42,377 nucleotides of DNA from the NCBI GenBank assembly GCA_020344055.1, contig CP070813.1:1237550-1279926 (forward strand). The letters are read 5' to 3'. Source of the DNA: Candidatus Zixiibacteriota bacterium. Its GTDB lineage: Bacteria > Zixibacteria > MSB-5A5 > UBA10806. This document shows, piece after piece, positions 16,769-25,899 of this stretch. Under the pieces are notes generated by a model that worked only from the letters and a program-made list of their open reading frames with translations, made no database searches and was not told the DNA's origin. Positions within the stretch are counted from its first letter, which is position 1. Every line of letters begins with the position of its first letter. The position numbers and the translations under genes are program-made.

Positions 16769-17560
16769 CTACTCCTCGTACCAGTTCGGTTTGCGTTTCT
16801 CGAAAAAGGCTTTCATGCCCTCCTGGCCCTCGTCGCCCATCCTTAGCTTGGCGATTACTTCGGCTGTATAATCGCCCACCTTTTGCTCAGGCAGGGCAGG
16901 GGCATTCTGGAGAAGCTGCTTGCACCATGCGAGAGCGTTGGGGCCGCTGGATATGAGTTGTTTTACACGCCTTTCCACCGCCTGATCGAGCTTTTCCGGT
17001 GCAACTACCTCGTTAACCAGGTTAGCTTCTTTCGCTTTTCTTGCGTCGACACGTTCGCCGGTCAGAAAGTATTCGCGGGCGTTTTTATCCCCCATGCGCC
17101 TGATCACATACGGCGATATACAGGCTGGAACCAGCCCGATCTTAACTTCGCTTAAGCTGAAAAGCGCATTTTCGGAAGCGATAACGATATCGCAAACCGC
17201 CACCAGCCCGCAGCCGCCCCCGATGGCGGGCCCGTTAACCCGGGCGATGGTTGGCAAGGGACAGGTGAACATCCGGTGAAACATGGTGGCCAGGTTTCTG
17301 GAGTCCTCATAGTTTTCTTCATAGGTATAATTGAGAACATCGCCCATCCATTTCAGATCCGCGCCGGCGCAGAACACTGTCCCTCCGCCGGTGAGCACCA
17401 CCACCCTTAAATCGTCTCTTTCATTTATCTCTTTAAAGAGGGAAGATATCTCCGAAATCATGACGCTGTTAAAAGCGTTCCTGACTTCCGGGCGATTAAG
17501 CGTTATCCAACCCACCCGCTTTTTTATCTCGAATTTTATCGTCTCGAACTTATCAGCCAT
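16769..17560 (-). CDS. Methylglutaconyl-CoA hydratase / enoyl-CoA hydratase (LiuC-like)
   Basis: A 263-residue crotonase-fold enzyme. The oxyanion-hole motif GTVFCAGADLKWM and the second glycine stretch NGPAIGGGCGLVAVCDI are clear. The signature SLSEVKIGLVPACISPYVIRRMG is that of the LiuC/AUH group, which hydrates 3-methylglutaconyl-CoA to HMG-CoA. The C-terminus AFFEKRKPNW is typical of the superfamily. GAAGG precedes the ATG. It follows the carboxyltransferase gene by 17 bases. The operon context supports the methylglutaconyl role over a generic enoyl-CoA hydratase. Confidence 0.85.
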   Translation of the reverse strand: MADKFETIKFEIKKRVGWITLNRPEVRNAFNSVMISEISSLFKEINERDDLRVVVLTGGGTVFCAGADLKWMGDVLNYTYEENYEDSRNLATMFHRMFTCPLPTIARVNGPAIGGGCGLVAVCDIVIASENALFSLSEVKIGLVPACISPYVIRRMGDKNAREYFLTGERVDARKAKEANLVNEVVAPEKLDQAVERRVKQLISSGPNALAWCKQLLQNAPALPEQKVGDYTAEVIAKLRMGDEGQEGMKAFFEKRKPNWYEE

Positions 17561-17577
17561 AAAACCTTCTATATATT

Positions 17578-19185
17578 CTACATCCTGAAAACGCCGTATC
17601 GCTGATCAGGAATGGGAGCGTTCAGGGACGCTGAAATGCAGAGCCCCAGGACTTTCCTGGTGTCCACCGGATCGAAGATACCGTCATCCCAGATTCTGGA
17701 GGTGCTGAAATAAGGGGAAGCCTCGTGCTCGTATCTTTGTAGAATGGGCGCGAGGAATTCTTCCTCCTCTTTTTTAGTCATGGTCTTGCCCTGGGCTTCC
17801 AGTCCCCTTTTTTTAACCATGAGCAGCACGTTGGCCGCCTGCTCGCCGCCCATGACGCTTATCCGGGAATTGGGCCACATCCATAAGAACCTGGGATCGT
17901 AACCGCGTCCGCACATGGCGTAATTTCCCGCGCCGTGCGAACCGCCAAAGATGAGAGTTATCTTGGGCACGTCGGCGTTGGCGACCGCGTGAACCATTTT
18001 AGCGCCATCCTTGGCGATGCCGCCGTGTTCGTACTCCTTACCCACAATAAATCCGGTTATGTTCTGCAAGAATATCAAGGGGATTTTTCGTATGGTGCAG
18101 AGTTCCACGAAATGTGCCGCTTTTACCGCGCTCTCGGAAAATAGAACGCCGCTATTGGCAACAATGCCCACCGGGTATCCCATGATGCGGGCGAAACCGC
18201 AGACAATAGTCAATCCATAGAGCTCTTTGAATTCATGAAATTCGCTATTATCAACGACCCGGGCTATTACCTCTTTGACATCGTAAGGGATCTTGGTTTC
18301 CGTGGGGATAATGCCGTATAGTTCTTCGGGATCGTATTTGGGCTCCTTGGGCTCCGATCTCCCGATATCGAATTTTTTTGGCGCTTCAAGCGCCTGAATA
18401 ATATTGCGAGTGATGTGAAGGGCGTGATCGTCATTCATGGCGTAATGATCAGCAACCCCGGATATCCGGCAGTGGACATCGGCGCCTCCAAGTTCCTCAT
18501 CGGTGACGTCCACACCGGTAGCGGCCTTTACGAGCGGGGGTCCTCCAATAAAAATCGTTCCCTGCTTGCGGACGATAACCGCCTCATCGCTCATGGCCGG
18601 GACATACGCACCGCCCGCGGTGCATGATCCCATAACAACGGCGATTTGAGGAATGGCCAGCGCGGAAAGCCGCGCCTGATTATAAAAAATACTACCGAAA
18701 TGTCCTTTATCCGGGAAAACCTCTTTTTGATGCGGAAGAAACACGCCACCGGAGTCGACAAGATATACGCACGGCAACCTGTTTTTCAGGGCGATCTCCT
18801 GGGCACGAACATGCTTTTTAATGGTCATAGGATAATAAGTGCCGCCTTTGACAGTAGCGTCATTGGCGACTACCAGGATCTCACGACCGTGTACGACCCC
18901 TATTCCGGTAATGATTCCGGCGCAGGGGGCTTCATTGTCATACTGATCGTAAGCGGCGAGGCTTGAGAATTCCAGAAAAGGGGTATTTCTGTCGAACAGG
19001 TTTTTCACCCGGTCGCGGGTTATGAGCTTGCCTCTTTTTAGATGCTTTTCCCGAGCGTGCGGGGGGCCACCCTGCTCGACCTTAGCCAGTTTTTCCTTCA
19101 ACTCGGCGACAAGTCTCAGATTCAGTTCTCTGTTCTTCTTGAATTCCGCGCTTTTGGTATCGACCTTAGATTCTATCTGAAACAC
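17578..19185 (-). CDS. 3-Methylcrotonyl-CoA carboxylase beta (carboxyltransferase) subunit
   Basis: A 535-residue carboxyltransferase. It transfers the carboxyl group from biotin to 3-methylcrotonyl-CoA. Diagnostic segments are [21 protein letters not shown], the CoA-binding [69 protein letters not shown] and the end [26 protein letters not shown]...GVFRM, which matches the methylcrotonyl type more closely than the propionyl type. The start codon is GTG at 19185 after a GGGATGG site; no ATG is available at that end. It lies between the DUF35 gene and the hydratase gene in the operon. Confidence 0.92.
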   Translation of the reverse strand: MFQIESKVDTKSAEFKKNRELNLRLVAELKEKLAKVEQGGPPHAREKHLKRGKLITRDRVKNLFDRNTPFLEFSSLAAYDQYDNEAPCAGIITGIGVVHGREILVVANDATVKGGTYYPMTIKKHVRAQEIALKNRLPCVYLVDSGGVFLPHQKEVFPDKGHFGSIFYNQARLSALAIPQIAVVMGSCTAGGAYVPAMSDEAVIVRKQGTIFIGGPPLVKAATGVDVTDEELGGADVHCRISGVADHYAMNDDHALHITRNIIQALEAPKKFDIGRSEPKEPKYDPEELYGIIPTETKIPYDVKEVIARVVDNSEFHEFKELYGLTIVCGFARIMGYPVGIVANSGVLFSESAVKAAHFVELCTIRKIPLIFLQNITGFIVGKEYEHGGIAKDGAKMVHAVANADVPKITLIFGGSHGAGNYAMCGRGYDPRFLWMWPNSRISVMGGEQAANVLLMVKKRGLEAQGKTMTKKEEEEFLAPILQRYEHEASPYFSTSRIWDDGIFDPVDTRKVLGLCISASLNAPIPDQRYGVFRM

Positions 19186-19213
19186 TTACCATCCCTATCC
19201 CAACGTGTTAATT

Positions 19214-19603
19214 TTATTCCGGAACGCACTTGTATCCATAGGCCAGAATCCCCGAACTTCCTTCTTGCTGTATCTTCCTGAATTCAAGACGCACGGGCAT
19301 GCCGATTTTTAGCTCCTCCGGCTCGCAATCCGCAACCTGGCAGAGCACCCTGACATTGTCTCCCATATTCACTATGGCGACCGGATATGGAGCCTCATCA
19401 GTGAATTGCGAAGGGGGAATCCTGACTATGGTATATGTTTCGATGGTCCCTTTATCGTTGATTCTGGTATTCTCGAATTCCCTCGATTTGCATGCCGGGC
19501 AGACCAGCCGCGGAGGGAATAACACCCTCCCGCACTTTTTACATTTCACAGCCTCGAAGCGGTAACGCTGGGCCATCTCTCTCCAGTATTTAGGCGCTGA
19601 CAT
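19214..19603 (-). CDS. DUF35 Zn-ribbon/OB-fold protein, thiolase-HMG-CoA synthase partner
   Basis: A 129-residue protein with an N-terminal rubredoxin-like zinc ribbon (C21, C24, C35, C38) and an OB-fold (IETYTIVRIPPSQFTDEAPYPVAIVNMGDNVRVLCQVADC). In archaea, DUF35 proteins scaffold a complex of acetoacetyl-CoA thiolase and HMG-CoA synthase, in which the intermediate is passed through a shared CoA site. Here the gene starts one base after the thiolase stop, the same arrangement as in archaea. That context makes the scaffold role likely. Other DUF35 proteins pair with unrelated thiolase-like enzymes. Confidence 0.88.
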   Translation of the reverse strand: MSAPKYWREMAQRYRFEAVKCKKCGRVLFPPRLVCPACKSREFENTRINDKGTIETYTIVRIPPSQFTDEAPYPVAIVNMGDNVRVLCQVADCEPEELKIGMPVRLEFRKIQQEGSSGILAYGYKCVPE

Positions 19604-19604
19604 C

Positions 19605-20765
19605 TTACACCCCCTCCAGTATATGAACCACGCTGCTGGCCCCGCTGCCGCCCATATTCTGGGCCAGGCCGATATCAGCTTTTTTCAGTTGCCTGTTTTT
19701 ATCCAGATCGCCACGGATCTGCTTGGTTAACTCCACAATTTGCGCCACGCCGGTTGCTCCGACAGGATGACCCTTGGATTTTAGACCGCCGGAGGGGTTG
19801 ACCGGAAACTTGCCGTCAAACGCAGTAACTCCATCCATAGTTGCCGGGCCCCCTTTACCGACTTCGGCAATTCCGAGGGCTTCGATTACCATAATCTCGG
19901 CTATAGAAAAACAGTCGTGGACCTCGGCAAAATCAATATCGGTTATTTTTTTGCCGGCCATATCCAGCGCCTGTTTTGCCGCTAACTCGGTTGACTTAAG
20001 GTAAGATAGATTTTCTCGCTGGGCAAGCTGGATCGTATCCGACGCGTGCCCCGAACCGATTACCTTCACCAGCCGTTTCTTGGTTAACTCTTTAGCCTTA
20101 TCCAGAGAGCAAAGGATCACAGCCGCCGATCCGTCGGTGATAGGTGAGCAATCCAGAAGGGTCATGGGATCGGCCACCATTACCGAATTTTTAACCTGAT
20201 CCAAAGTTAATTTCATCCTGAACTGCGCCAGTTCGTTGTTGAAGCCGTTGGCGTGATTTTTGACCGAAACCTGAGCTAATTGGTCTCTGGTGGTGCCGTA
20301 TTTATTCATATGATGATTGGCCATCATGGCGTAAAGGCCGGGAAATGTAATGCCGTTATAGACTTCGTATTCCTGATCGGCCGCTGTAGCAAGGGCGAAT
20401 GTTGCACCGCCGCCATCGACGTCGGTCATCTTTTCAACACCCGCCGCCATGACAATGTCGCCCATTCCCGAGGCTACATGCATGAATGCCGCCCTGAAAG
20501 CCGCTCCGCCGGACGCGCATGCAGATTCCACCCTGGTCCCGGGAACAGGGCAGATACCGGAATAGTCCGGCCCCATGGAGCCCAGGTGTTCCTGGTCGGT
20601 GAATAAGCCCGATGTCATACATCCGATATACATCGCTTCAACCGAATCTATCCCGGCGTCATCGAGGGCCAACAGAGCGCTTTCGGCCAGAAGATCGCGG
20701 ATGGCGATTTCCCAGAGCTCGCCCCATTTGTTCATCCCGACCCCGATTACTGCCACATCTCTCAT
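19605..20765 (-). CDS. Archaeal-type acetyl-CoA acetyltransferase (thiolase)
   Basis: A 386-residue thiolase-fold enzyme of the SCP-x/archaeal group that pairs with HMG-CoA synthase and DUF35. The nucleophile is C83 in ESACASGG; H283 (EVHDCFS) and H333 ([14 protein letters not shown]) complete the active site. I start it at 20765 ([10 protein letters not shown]) because GGAGGAAAATTT precedes this ATG; a longer open frame upstream translates an intergenic palindrome. It condenses two acetyl-CoA to acetoacetyl-CoA, or cleaves the latter. It lies 60 bases downstream of the HMG-CoA synthase gene. It is not closely related to the AtoB-type thiolase at 31239-32423. Confidence 0.88.
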   Translation of the reverse strand: MRDVAVIGVGMNKWGELWEIAIRDLLAESALLALDDAGIDSVEAMYIGCMTSGLFTDQEHLGSMGPDYSGICPVPGTRVESACASGGAAFRAAFMHVASGMGDIVMAAGVEKMTDVDGGGATFALATAADQEYEVYNGITFPGLYAMMANHHMNKYGTTRDQLAQVSVKNHANGFNNELAQFRMKLTLDQVKNSVMVADPMTLLDCSPITDGSAAVILCSLDKAKELTKKRLVKVIGSGHASDTIQLAQRENLSYLKSTELAAKQALDMAGKKITDIDFAEVHDCFSIAEIMVIEALGIAEVGKGGPATMDGVTAFDGKFPVNPSGGLKSKGHPVGATGVAQIVELTKQIRGDLDKNRQLKKADIGLAQNMGGSGASSVVHILEGV

Positions 20766-20787
20766 AAATTTTCCTCCGAATATTTTA

Positions 20788-20804
20788 TCCCGCCGAAGGC
20801 GGGA
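20788..20804. repeat. Short palindrome between HMG-CoA synthase and thiolase genes
   Basis: TCCCGCC-GAA-GGCGGGA, a perfect seven-base stem. It resembles the CCCGCTGAAGCGGG core of the palindromes at 33582 and 34241. No T-run follows, so it is not a clear terminator. Confidence 0.55.
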
Positions 20805-20825
20805 CGAATTCCGCAACAAGCGGGA

Positions 20826-21878
20826 TTATTCTCCTCTTAACTTTATTTTTCCTCTGAATTTCGAATAAGTACCGTAATCGAGATACTTCCTTCTTTCCGA
20901 ATCGAGCATCGCTCTGGTATGTACCGCCTTATTCTGAACCCCGGGGAGTTTATCCGTGGCCTTGAAAATGAATCCGTCGCTGCCAGCCCCCGAACCGTAC
21001 GATACCATGAAAATCAGATCGCCGGGTTTGGCGACATCGAGTATGGATGTCAATCCGATAGGCGAAGCGCCCGAATAAGTATTACCCAGGGTAGGGCAGA
21101 GCCAGCCCTGCTCCATCTGCTCGGTCTTAAATCCGATGCGTTTCCCAACTGTCATGGGGAACTTGCCATTGGGCTGATGGAATACGGCATAAGCGAAATC
21201 CTCCGGCTTCATTTTCGATTTTTCCAGAAGCGCTTTCGCACATCCCATTATGGTTCGAAAATATGCCGGTTCGCCGGTAAAACGGCCGCCGTGGCTGGGA
21301 TAAAACTGATGTTCTCTGCGCCAGAAATCGGGTGTATCGGTCATCCAGGAATGGGTGTACAGGCATTCGGCCAGGACGTTTTCTTTGCCAAAAATAAACG
21401 CCGCCGCGCCCGCCGAGGCCGAATACTCCAATGCGTCGCCAGGAGCTCCCTGTGAGGTATCTGCTCCGATGCCGAGAGCGTATTTCATTTCTCCGGCCTT
21501 GACCAGGCTCATGGCCACGAACATGCCCTCCGAACCGGCCTTGCAGGCGAACTCGTAGTCAGCGCAATGGCAATCGGGCGTCGCCCCGATAGCCTCGGCC
21601 AGCACCGTCCCGGACGGTTTCACCGCGTAGGGATGGGACTCCGAACCGATATAGACCGCGCCGATATCCTGCGGGTCGATTTCGGCCCGTTTCAGGGCGT
21701 TCTTGGTGGCTTCCACCGACATGGTGATGGTGTCCTGGTCCGGTGAGGGCACAGATTTTTCGCGAAGCTGCAATCCCCGCTTGTAGCTGGGGGCGTCGGC
21801 GCCCCAGACCTTGGCTATCTCCTCGACCTTGATGCGATTGCGGGGGATATAGGCCCCGTAACCTACTATTCCGACCAT
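20826..21878 (-). CDS. Hydroxymethylglutaryl-CoA synthase, archaeal type
   Basis: A 350-residue thiolase-superfamily enzyme that closely follows the archaeal HMG-CoA synthase pattern: MVGIVGYGAYIPRNRIKVEEI at the start, VYIGSESHPYAVKPSG with E80, the nucleophile C112 in FACKAG, GADTSQGAPGDALEYSASAGAAA, HGGRFTGEPAYF, H234 in FHQPNGKFP, and GNTYSGASPIGL. It joins acetoacetyl-CoA and acetyl-CoA to HMG-CoA; the reverse direction is possible in a complex with thiolase. GGAAAGGAAATTT precedes the ATG. It is the first gene of the minus-strand operon that also encodes the leucine-type carboxylase and hydratase. Presence of the archaeal form in an FCB-type bacterium suggests lateral transfer. Confidence 0.92.
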   Translation of the reverse strand: MVGIVGYGAYIPRNRIKVEEIAKVWGADAPSYKRGLQLREKSVPSPDQDTITMSVEATKNALKRAEIDPQDIGAVYIGSESHPYAVKPSGTVLAEAIGATPDCHCADYEFACKAGSEGMFVAMSLVKAGEMKYALGIGADTSQGAPGDALEYSASAGAAAFIFGKENVLAECLYTHSWMTDTPDFWRREHQFYPSHGGRFTGEPAYFRTIMGCAKALLEKSKMKPEDFAYAVFHQPNGKFPMTVGKRIGFKTEQMEQGWLCPTLGNTYSGASPIGLTSILDVAKPGDLIFMVSYGSGAGSDGFIFKATDKLPGVQNKAVHTRAMLDSERRKYLDYGTYSKFRGKIKLRGE

Positions 21879-22095
21879 AAATTTCCTTTCCTGTCTATCA
21901 TTCTAAAAACAAACAAACTCCAACCTTTAAATAGTCACGTAATCTAAAATTTTGGGGCTATAAAGTCAACTTATAACGGTAGGGTGAGGACTATAGTTTT
22001 TCGTAGCTTTGTTTGCCGGGGGCGCGGCCGGATGAACCGACCGCCTACATTTCCTGGCAGGCCGTAGGTTGGAGATTTATCCCCCAACGGGGCGC

Positions 22096-22644
22096 TCATC
22101 TCTTCACAAACGTCATCTCGGTTCCATAATCCATATCGAATAGCGTTAGCGTATTACCGCCCTGAAACTGAACCTCCTTCATCCCGGCGCCGTCATCCGG
22201 CATAAGCATGATCATCCCGGAGGCAATCTGGCAGCGGCCCCGCTCCACTATTATCTCGGCGCCGTTGTAGTTTCTCCCCACCAGGTAATAATCGGAATTA
22301 TTTACCTGAAGCGCGGTAATATTCAAGTTGTTGTATCCTCCGCCGAAATTCCAGCGTCCGGTGAGCATCTTCTGGGTATTGCGATGGTCCTGCAGCCTGT
22401 CCAGCGGGCTTCCCGCCTTGAAGGAGGGAGAGGACGTCTCGGTATTGATATACTGCCTTTGCTGTTCGATACCGTCTACCGTCATGCTGGCGCGCTGTTC
22501 CGCTCGCCAGTCACCCCGGGCTTCCAACTCCTCCGGGGTGAGGGGCTTATCGTTTTTGTAAAAATTATTGAAGATGAAAATCGGCCCGTAAAATACCAGA
22601 AAACCGACAAACGCCCAGCATATCCATCGTCTGACTCGAACCAT
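22096..22644 (-). CDS. Membrane-anchored hypothetical protein
   Basis: A 182-residue protein with a basic N-terminus and one membrane helix (about residues 8-28, ending NNFYKNDK). A charged stalk (TPEELEARGDWRAEQRASM) follows, then a Gly-rich beta part from about residue 92 (TGRWNFGGGYNNLNITALQV) ending TEMTFVKR. The TGRW... opening and alternating strands resemble small lipocalin-like or META-type domains, without a firm match. GGGAG lies upstream of the ATG. A hairpin-containing gap (GTTGG/CCAAC at 22068-22088) separates it from the HMG-CoA synthase operon. Confidence 0.6.
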   Translation of the reverse strand: MVRVRRWICWAFVGFLVFYGPIFIFNNFYKNDKPLTPEELEARGDWRAEQRASMTVDGIEQQRQYINTETSSPSFKAGSPLDRLQDHRNTQKMLTGRWNFGGGYNNLNITALQVNNSDYYLVGRNYNGAEIIVERGRCQIASGMIMLMPDDGAGMKEVQFQGGNTLTLFDMDYGTEMTFVKR

Positions 22645-22823
22645 GATAATCTCCCATTTTAAAATAATCTTTATGGATTATATCGGCGGGATTGAATTTT
22701 CGGCTATACGGAGAGAAATTTATTTGTTTCAATCTAGAATAAAATTAATGATAATTATTATTGGCAGCGTGGTTGTGAGAATAATAAGCAATAATCCCAA
22801 TTATTCTACTCTTAAAATTCTGT

Positions 22824-23033
22824 TCAGGGCTCGTATTCAAGAACAAATAATCGCGGTGATTCGTCAATCAAGAAAATTTTACCGTCTGCAATAAGAACAT
22901 TCAAGGCCTCATCCGATGTTGTGAATTCAGCCAATTCAACCGGATTAAGGCGTTCGGAAATATCCAGGATTTTCAGACCCAGATAAGAATTAGCCACATA
23001 AGCGATTTCACCGGCGATTGAAATATCCTTCAC
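22824..23033 (-). pseudogene. Remnant of an LVIVD-repeat protein
   Basis: A 69-residue open frame holds LVIVD-like repeats: AYVANSYLGLKILDIS followed by NPVELAEF, then ALNVLIADGKIFLIDES...LFVLEYEP. Full members carry many such units and a signal peptide. Here the frame begins at a GTG directly after an in-frame TGA and has no signal sequence, so it looks like the broken 3' end of a larger surface protein gene. The surrounding DNA is AT-rich and I find no other part of the gene nearby. Confidence 0.5.
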
Positions 23034-23156
23034 TCAAATGCTGATTTTCACAATAAATCCCACTTTTATCAATAAAACATATTTAATAATGTCAAAATCA
23101 ACAATCGCCCCTCCCAGGCGCCAATATTATACAGTTATGAAGATGTTTTATTCCCT

Positions 23157-24551
23157 TTACTTATTTATGCCCGGGTCCGTCAGTTTTCTCAAATCGAGGA
23201 TTTTATCAATTTTAACGGGGTCCACGAGTTTTTCCTCAAGGAGTATCTCTCTAACCGTCTTATTTTCCATAAACGACCGTTTGGCGACTTCTGCCGCCTT
23301 CATATAGCCGATTACAGGATTGAGGGCGGTTACAATCGCCGCCGATGATTCCGCGTAGGCTTTGCATTTTTCCGGATCGGCCTTGATTTCATCGATACAG
23401 AAGCGGGTAAAGGCGTCAACCGCGTTGGTGAGGATGGTTATGGATTCCGGTAGTTTATAGGCTATCAGCGGCATCATCACGTTGAGATCCATCTGCCCGG
23501 CCTGAGAGGCCCACAGGATGGACTCGTCGTTGCCGATAACCGCGAAACAGACCATGTTTGTCATCTCCGCTATTACCGGGTTGACTTTTCCGGGCATCAT
23601 CGATGATCCCGGCTGACGAGGGGGGAGAAGCAGTTCCCCCAGGCCGGTTTTCGGCCCGGAGGATAAAAGCCGGATATCATTGGCGATTCGAGAAAGATCC
23701 TGCGCGAAGTTCCGCAGGGCGCCCGATAAGCCCACAAAAGGAGCCATTGATTGCATTGCCTCGAAGTAATTGCGTGCGGGCCGGATATCGAATCCTGTCT
23801 GGCGGGCGAGATTTTCGGCGACCTTCATCCGGTAATCGGGGTGACAATTAAGGCCTGTCCCGGCCGCCGAGCCGCCCAGTCCGATCTCCTCCATTTCGTA
23901 AAACGCCTTCTCGATCCACTCGATATGACGTTCCACTGATCTGGCGTATCCCGAGAATTCCTGCCCCAGCCGGATAGGGACAGCGTCCTGCAGGTGCGTC
24001 CGCGCCGATTTGACGATATCGTTGAATTCGATAGATTTATCCGATAAAGAGGATTTCATTGTTTCAAGCGATGTTTTAAGATCAGCCCGTAACTGTAATG
24101 ATGCAATGCGGATAGCTGTCGGTATAAAATCGTTAGTCGATTGCGACATGTTGACCGTATCGTTGGGATGAACAGGCTTGTATTCACCTTTTTTATGGCC
24201 CAGAATTTCGTTGGCGCGGTTGGCGATTACCTCGTTGGTGTTCATATTGTGAGATGTCCCGGCGCCGGCCTGGAAAATATCGACCGCGAATTGGTCATCG
24301 AATTTGCCTTCGATTATCTCATCGCAGGCCCGGATAATAACCCTGGCATGTTCCGGATTAACGAGTCCCAGGGCGGTGTTGGTAACGCAGGCCGCCTTCT
24401 TGACCTCCGCAGAGGCCCTGATGAAAGCCCGGTGGGCCTTTTGCCCCGAAATGGGGAAATTCTCCACCGCCCGCTGGGTCTGCGCGCCCCAGTAAGCGTC
24501 GACGGGGACCTTAACCTCGCCCAGGGAATCTTTTTCGGTTCGGTATTCCAT
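23157..24551 (-). CDS. Aspartate ammonia-lyase / class II fumarase family enzyme
   Basis: A 464-residue lyase of the aspartase-fumarase superfamily. It cleaves aspartate to fumarate and ammonia, or interconverts fumarate and malate. The family signature GSSMMPGKVNPV is present, as are AGAGTSHNMNTNEVIANRANE, HPNDTVNMSQSTNDF and SARTHLQDAVPIRLGQEF. The AGAGTS and LQDAVP forms lean to aspartase, while PGKVNP leans to fumarase, so the substrate is undecided. No strong ribosome site precedes the ATG. The DUF819 permease gene lies 39 bases upstream on the same strand, suggesting a pair such as a transporter plus a catabolic enzyme. Confidence 0.85.
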   Translation of the reverse strand: MEYRTEKDSLGEVKVPVDAYWGAQTQRAVENFPISGQKAHRAFIRASAEVKKAACVTNTALGLVNPEHARVIIRACDEIIEGKFDDQFAVDIFQAGAGTSHNMNTNEVIANRANEILGHKKGEYKPVHPNDTVNMSQSTNDFIPTAIRIASLQLRADLKTSLETMKSSLSDKSIEFNDIVKSARTHLQDAVPIRLGQEFSGYARSVERHIEWIEKAFYEMEEIGLGGSAAGTGLNCHPDYRMKVAENLARQTGFDIRPARNYFEAMQSMAPFVGLSGALRNFAQDLSRIANDIRLLSSGPKTGLGELLLPPRQPGSSMMPGKVNPVIAEMTNMVCFAVIGNDESILWASQAGQMDLNVMMPLIAYKLPESITILTNAVDAFTRFCIDEIKADPEKCKAYAESSAAIVTALNPVIGYMKAAEVAKRSFMENKTVREILLEEKLVDPVKIDKILDLRKLTDPGINK

Positions 24552-24590
24552 TAATAAGAATTAACCGGACATATCTCTAACTTGTTTCTT

Positions 24591-25757
24591 CTACGCCAAC
24601 AGGCTACACAACCAGGCCGCCAGGAACGCCCCGTAGTTTCCGACAGCATAACCGATCAGGGCCATAAGGATGCTGACCGGCACCAGTCTCTCGTCATGGA
24701 ACGCCGCCACGATAGGTGACGAAGCGGCGCCTCCGATATTGGCGGCGCTGGAGATGGCAGCGGTGTGAACGTCGATCCTGAATATCCGGGCGGCTATGAG
24801 AATAAAGATCCCGTGAATGAATATCCATATATAGGCTCCCGCCACGAACGGGACTGCCTGACCCACTAACCCGGTTACTACCGCCTTGGCTCCCATCCTG
24901 GCGACAAATAGATAAACGAGTGCCATAGCCAGCTCGTGGCTTCCGGGGATCTTCTTTGCGGGCGTGAACGATAAGATCAATCCGATAGTCGTGACCAGAA
25001 GGATCTTGTAGGTGCTGGTCGTGAGAACGGGAGGAAGCGCAGGTATTATGCTGGCGATCTCGGTAGCCAGGGCCGCCACCCCTAAAGCTATAGCGAAAAG
25101 ATAAAGCAGGTGCCTCATTTGAGGTTTATCTTTTTCAATGATAAGATCGTCGGCGGCGGTTTTCAGTTTATTCAAATGTTCGTCGGTTACGCCGGTGAAT
25201 TTGTGAAAGTACTTCGCCAGGTTCTTCGACTGCAAAAGAATCGGGAGCCAGATCAAGTAAACCACATTGTCGGCGATTACCGCCAGCCCGAAATCGGTTC
25301 CTGACGTTCCCAGGCCCTCGGAGACGGCGGCCATGTTGCCGGTGCCGCCGATCCATGAACCGGCCAGCGCCCCGAACCCCTTCCAGGCTTCCGGGACCAG
25401 CCATCCTTTTACCGCTAAATACCCGACAGGCGCGCCGATAATCACTCCCAGCGATCCTATCAGCATCACAAAGACGCCGCGCCCCATAACCTTCACGGTC
25501 GCTCTTACATCGACATCCAGAAGAAGCAGGGTGAGGAAAACCGGCAGGAGGTTATCTCCCATCCAGTCGTATACCGGCGATTTACCGGGAATCAGTCCGC
25601 CATTGGAAAAGACAGCGGGGATCATATAAATAAAAATCAGGGGAGGGATAAAATTGAAAATTCTCCAGCCGCTTTTTTTCTCGAGGAAAAACCAGAACGC
25701 GCAGTTGGCCGCGAGAACAAAAAGAACGCCGACGGAACTGGTGATTAATCCTTCCAT
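24591..25757 (-). CDS. DUF819-family membrane protein, putative permease
   Basis: A 388-residue polytopic protein with about ten membrane helices. The pattern LPVFLTLLLLDVDVRATVKVMGRG, GAPVGY and GSWIGGTGNMAAVSEGLG in the first half, and ISSAANIGGAASSPIVAAFH in the second, is that of DUF819 (YjcL-like), whose two halves resemble inverted-repeat transporters. No substrate is established. I start at the ATG at 25757; a TTG one codon earlier has no better signal. It precedes the aspartase/fumarase gene, so a dicarboxylate or amino acid substrate is conceivable but not shown. Confidence 0.82.
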   Translation of the reverse strand: MEGLITSSVGVLFVLAANCAFWFFLEKKSGWRIFNFIPPLIFIYMIPAVFSNGGLIPGKSPVYDWMGDNLLPVFLTLLLLDVDVRATVKVMGRGVFVMLIGSLGVIIGAPVGYLAVKGWLVPEAWKGFGALAGSWIGGTGNMAAVSEGLGTSGTDFGLAVIADNVVYLIWLPILLQSKNLAKYFHKFTGVTDEHLNKLKTAADDLIIEKDKPQMRHLLYLFAIALGVAALATEIASIIPALPPVLTTSTYKILLVTTIGLILSFTPAKKIPGSHELAMALVYLFVARMGAKAVVTGLVGQAVPFVAGAYIWIFIHGIFILIAARIFRIDVHTAAISSAANIGGAASSPIVAAFHDERLVPVSILMALIGYAVGNYGAFLAAWLCSLLA

Positions 25758-25835
25758 CAAAATATACTTTTACTACAAGCAAGTAGATTTATCAAATAAA
25801 AAACGTTTACTCTGAGACCGACCGTCTGATCGGTA

Positions 25836-25867
25836 AAATAGGCGGTCAGGAAGGGATTCCTGACCGC
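25836..25867 (-). terminator. Terminator after the first Cys-rich lipoprotein
   Basis: A perfect 11-base stem (arms GCGGTCAGGAA and TTCCTGACCGC, 25842-25867) around GGGA. On the minus strand it is followed by CTATTTTAC, a weak T-run. It lies downstream of the lipoprotein gene ending at 25900. Confidence 0.6.
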
Positions 25868-25899
25868 GCGATTAGAGTTAAGAAATGAATTTTATTCTG

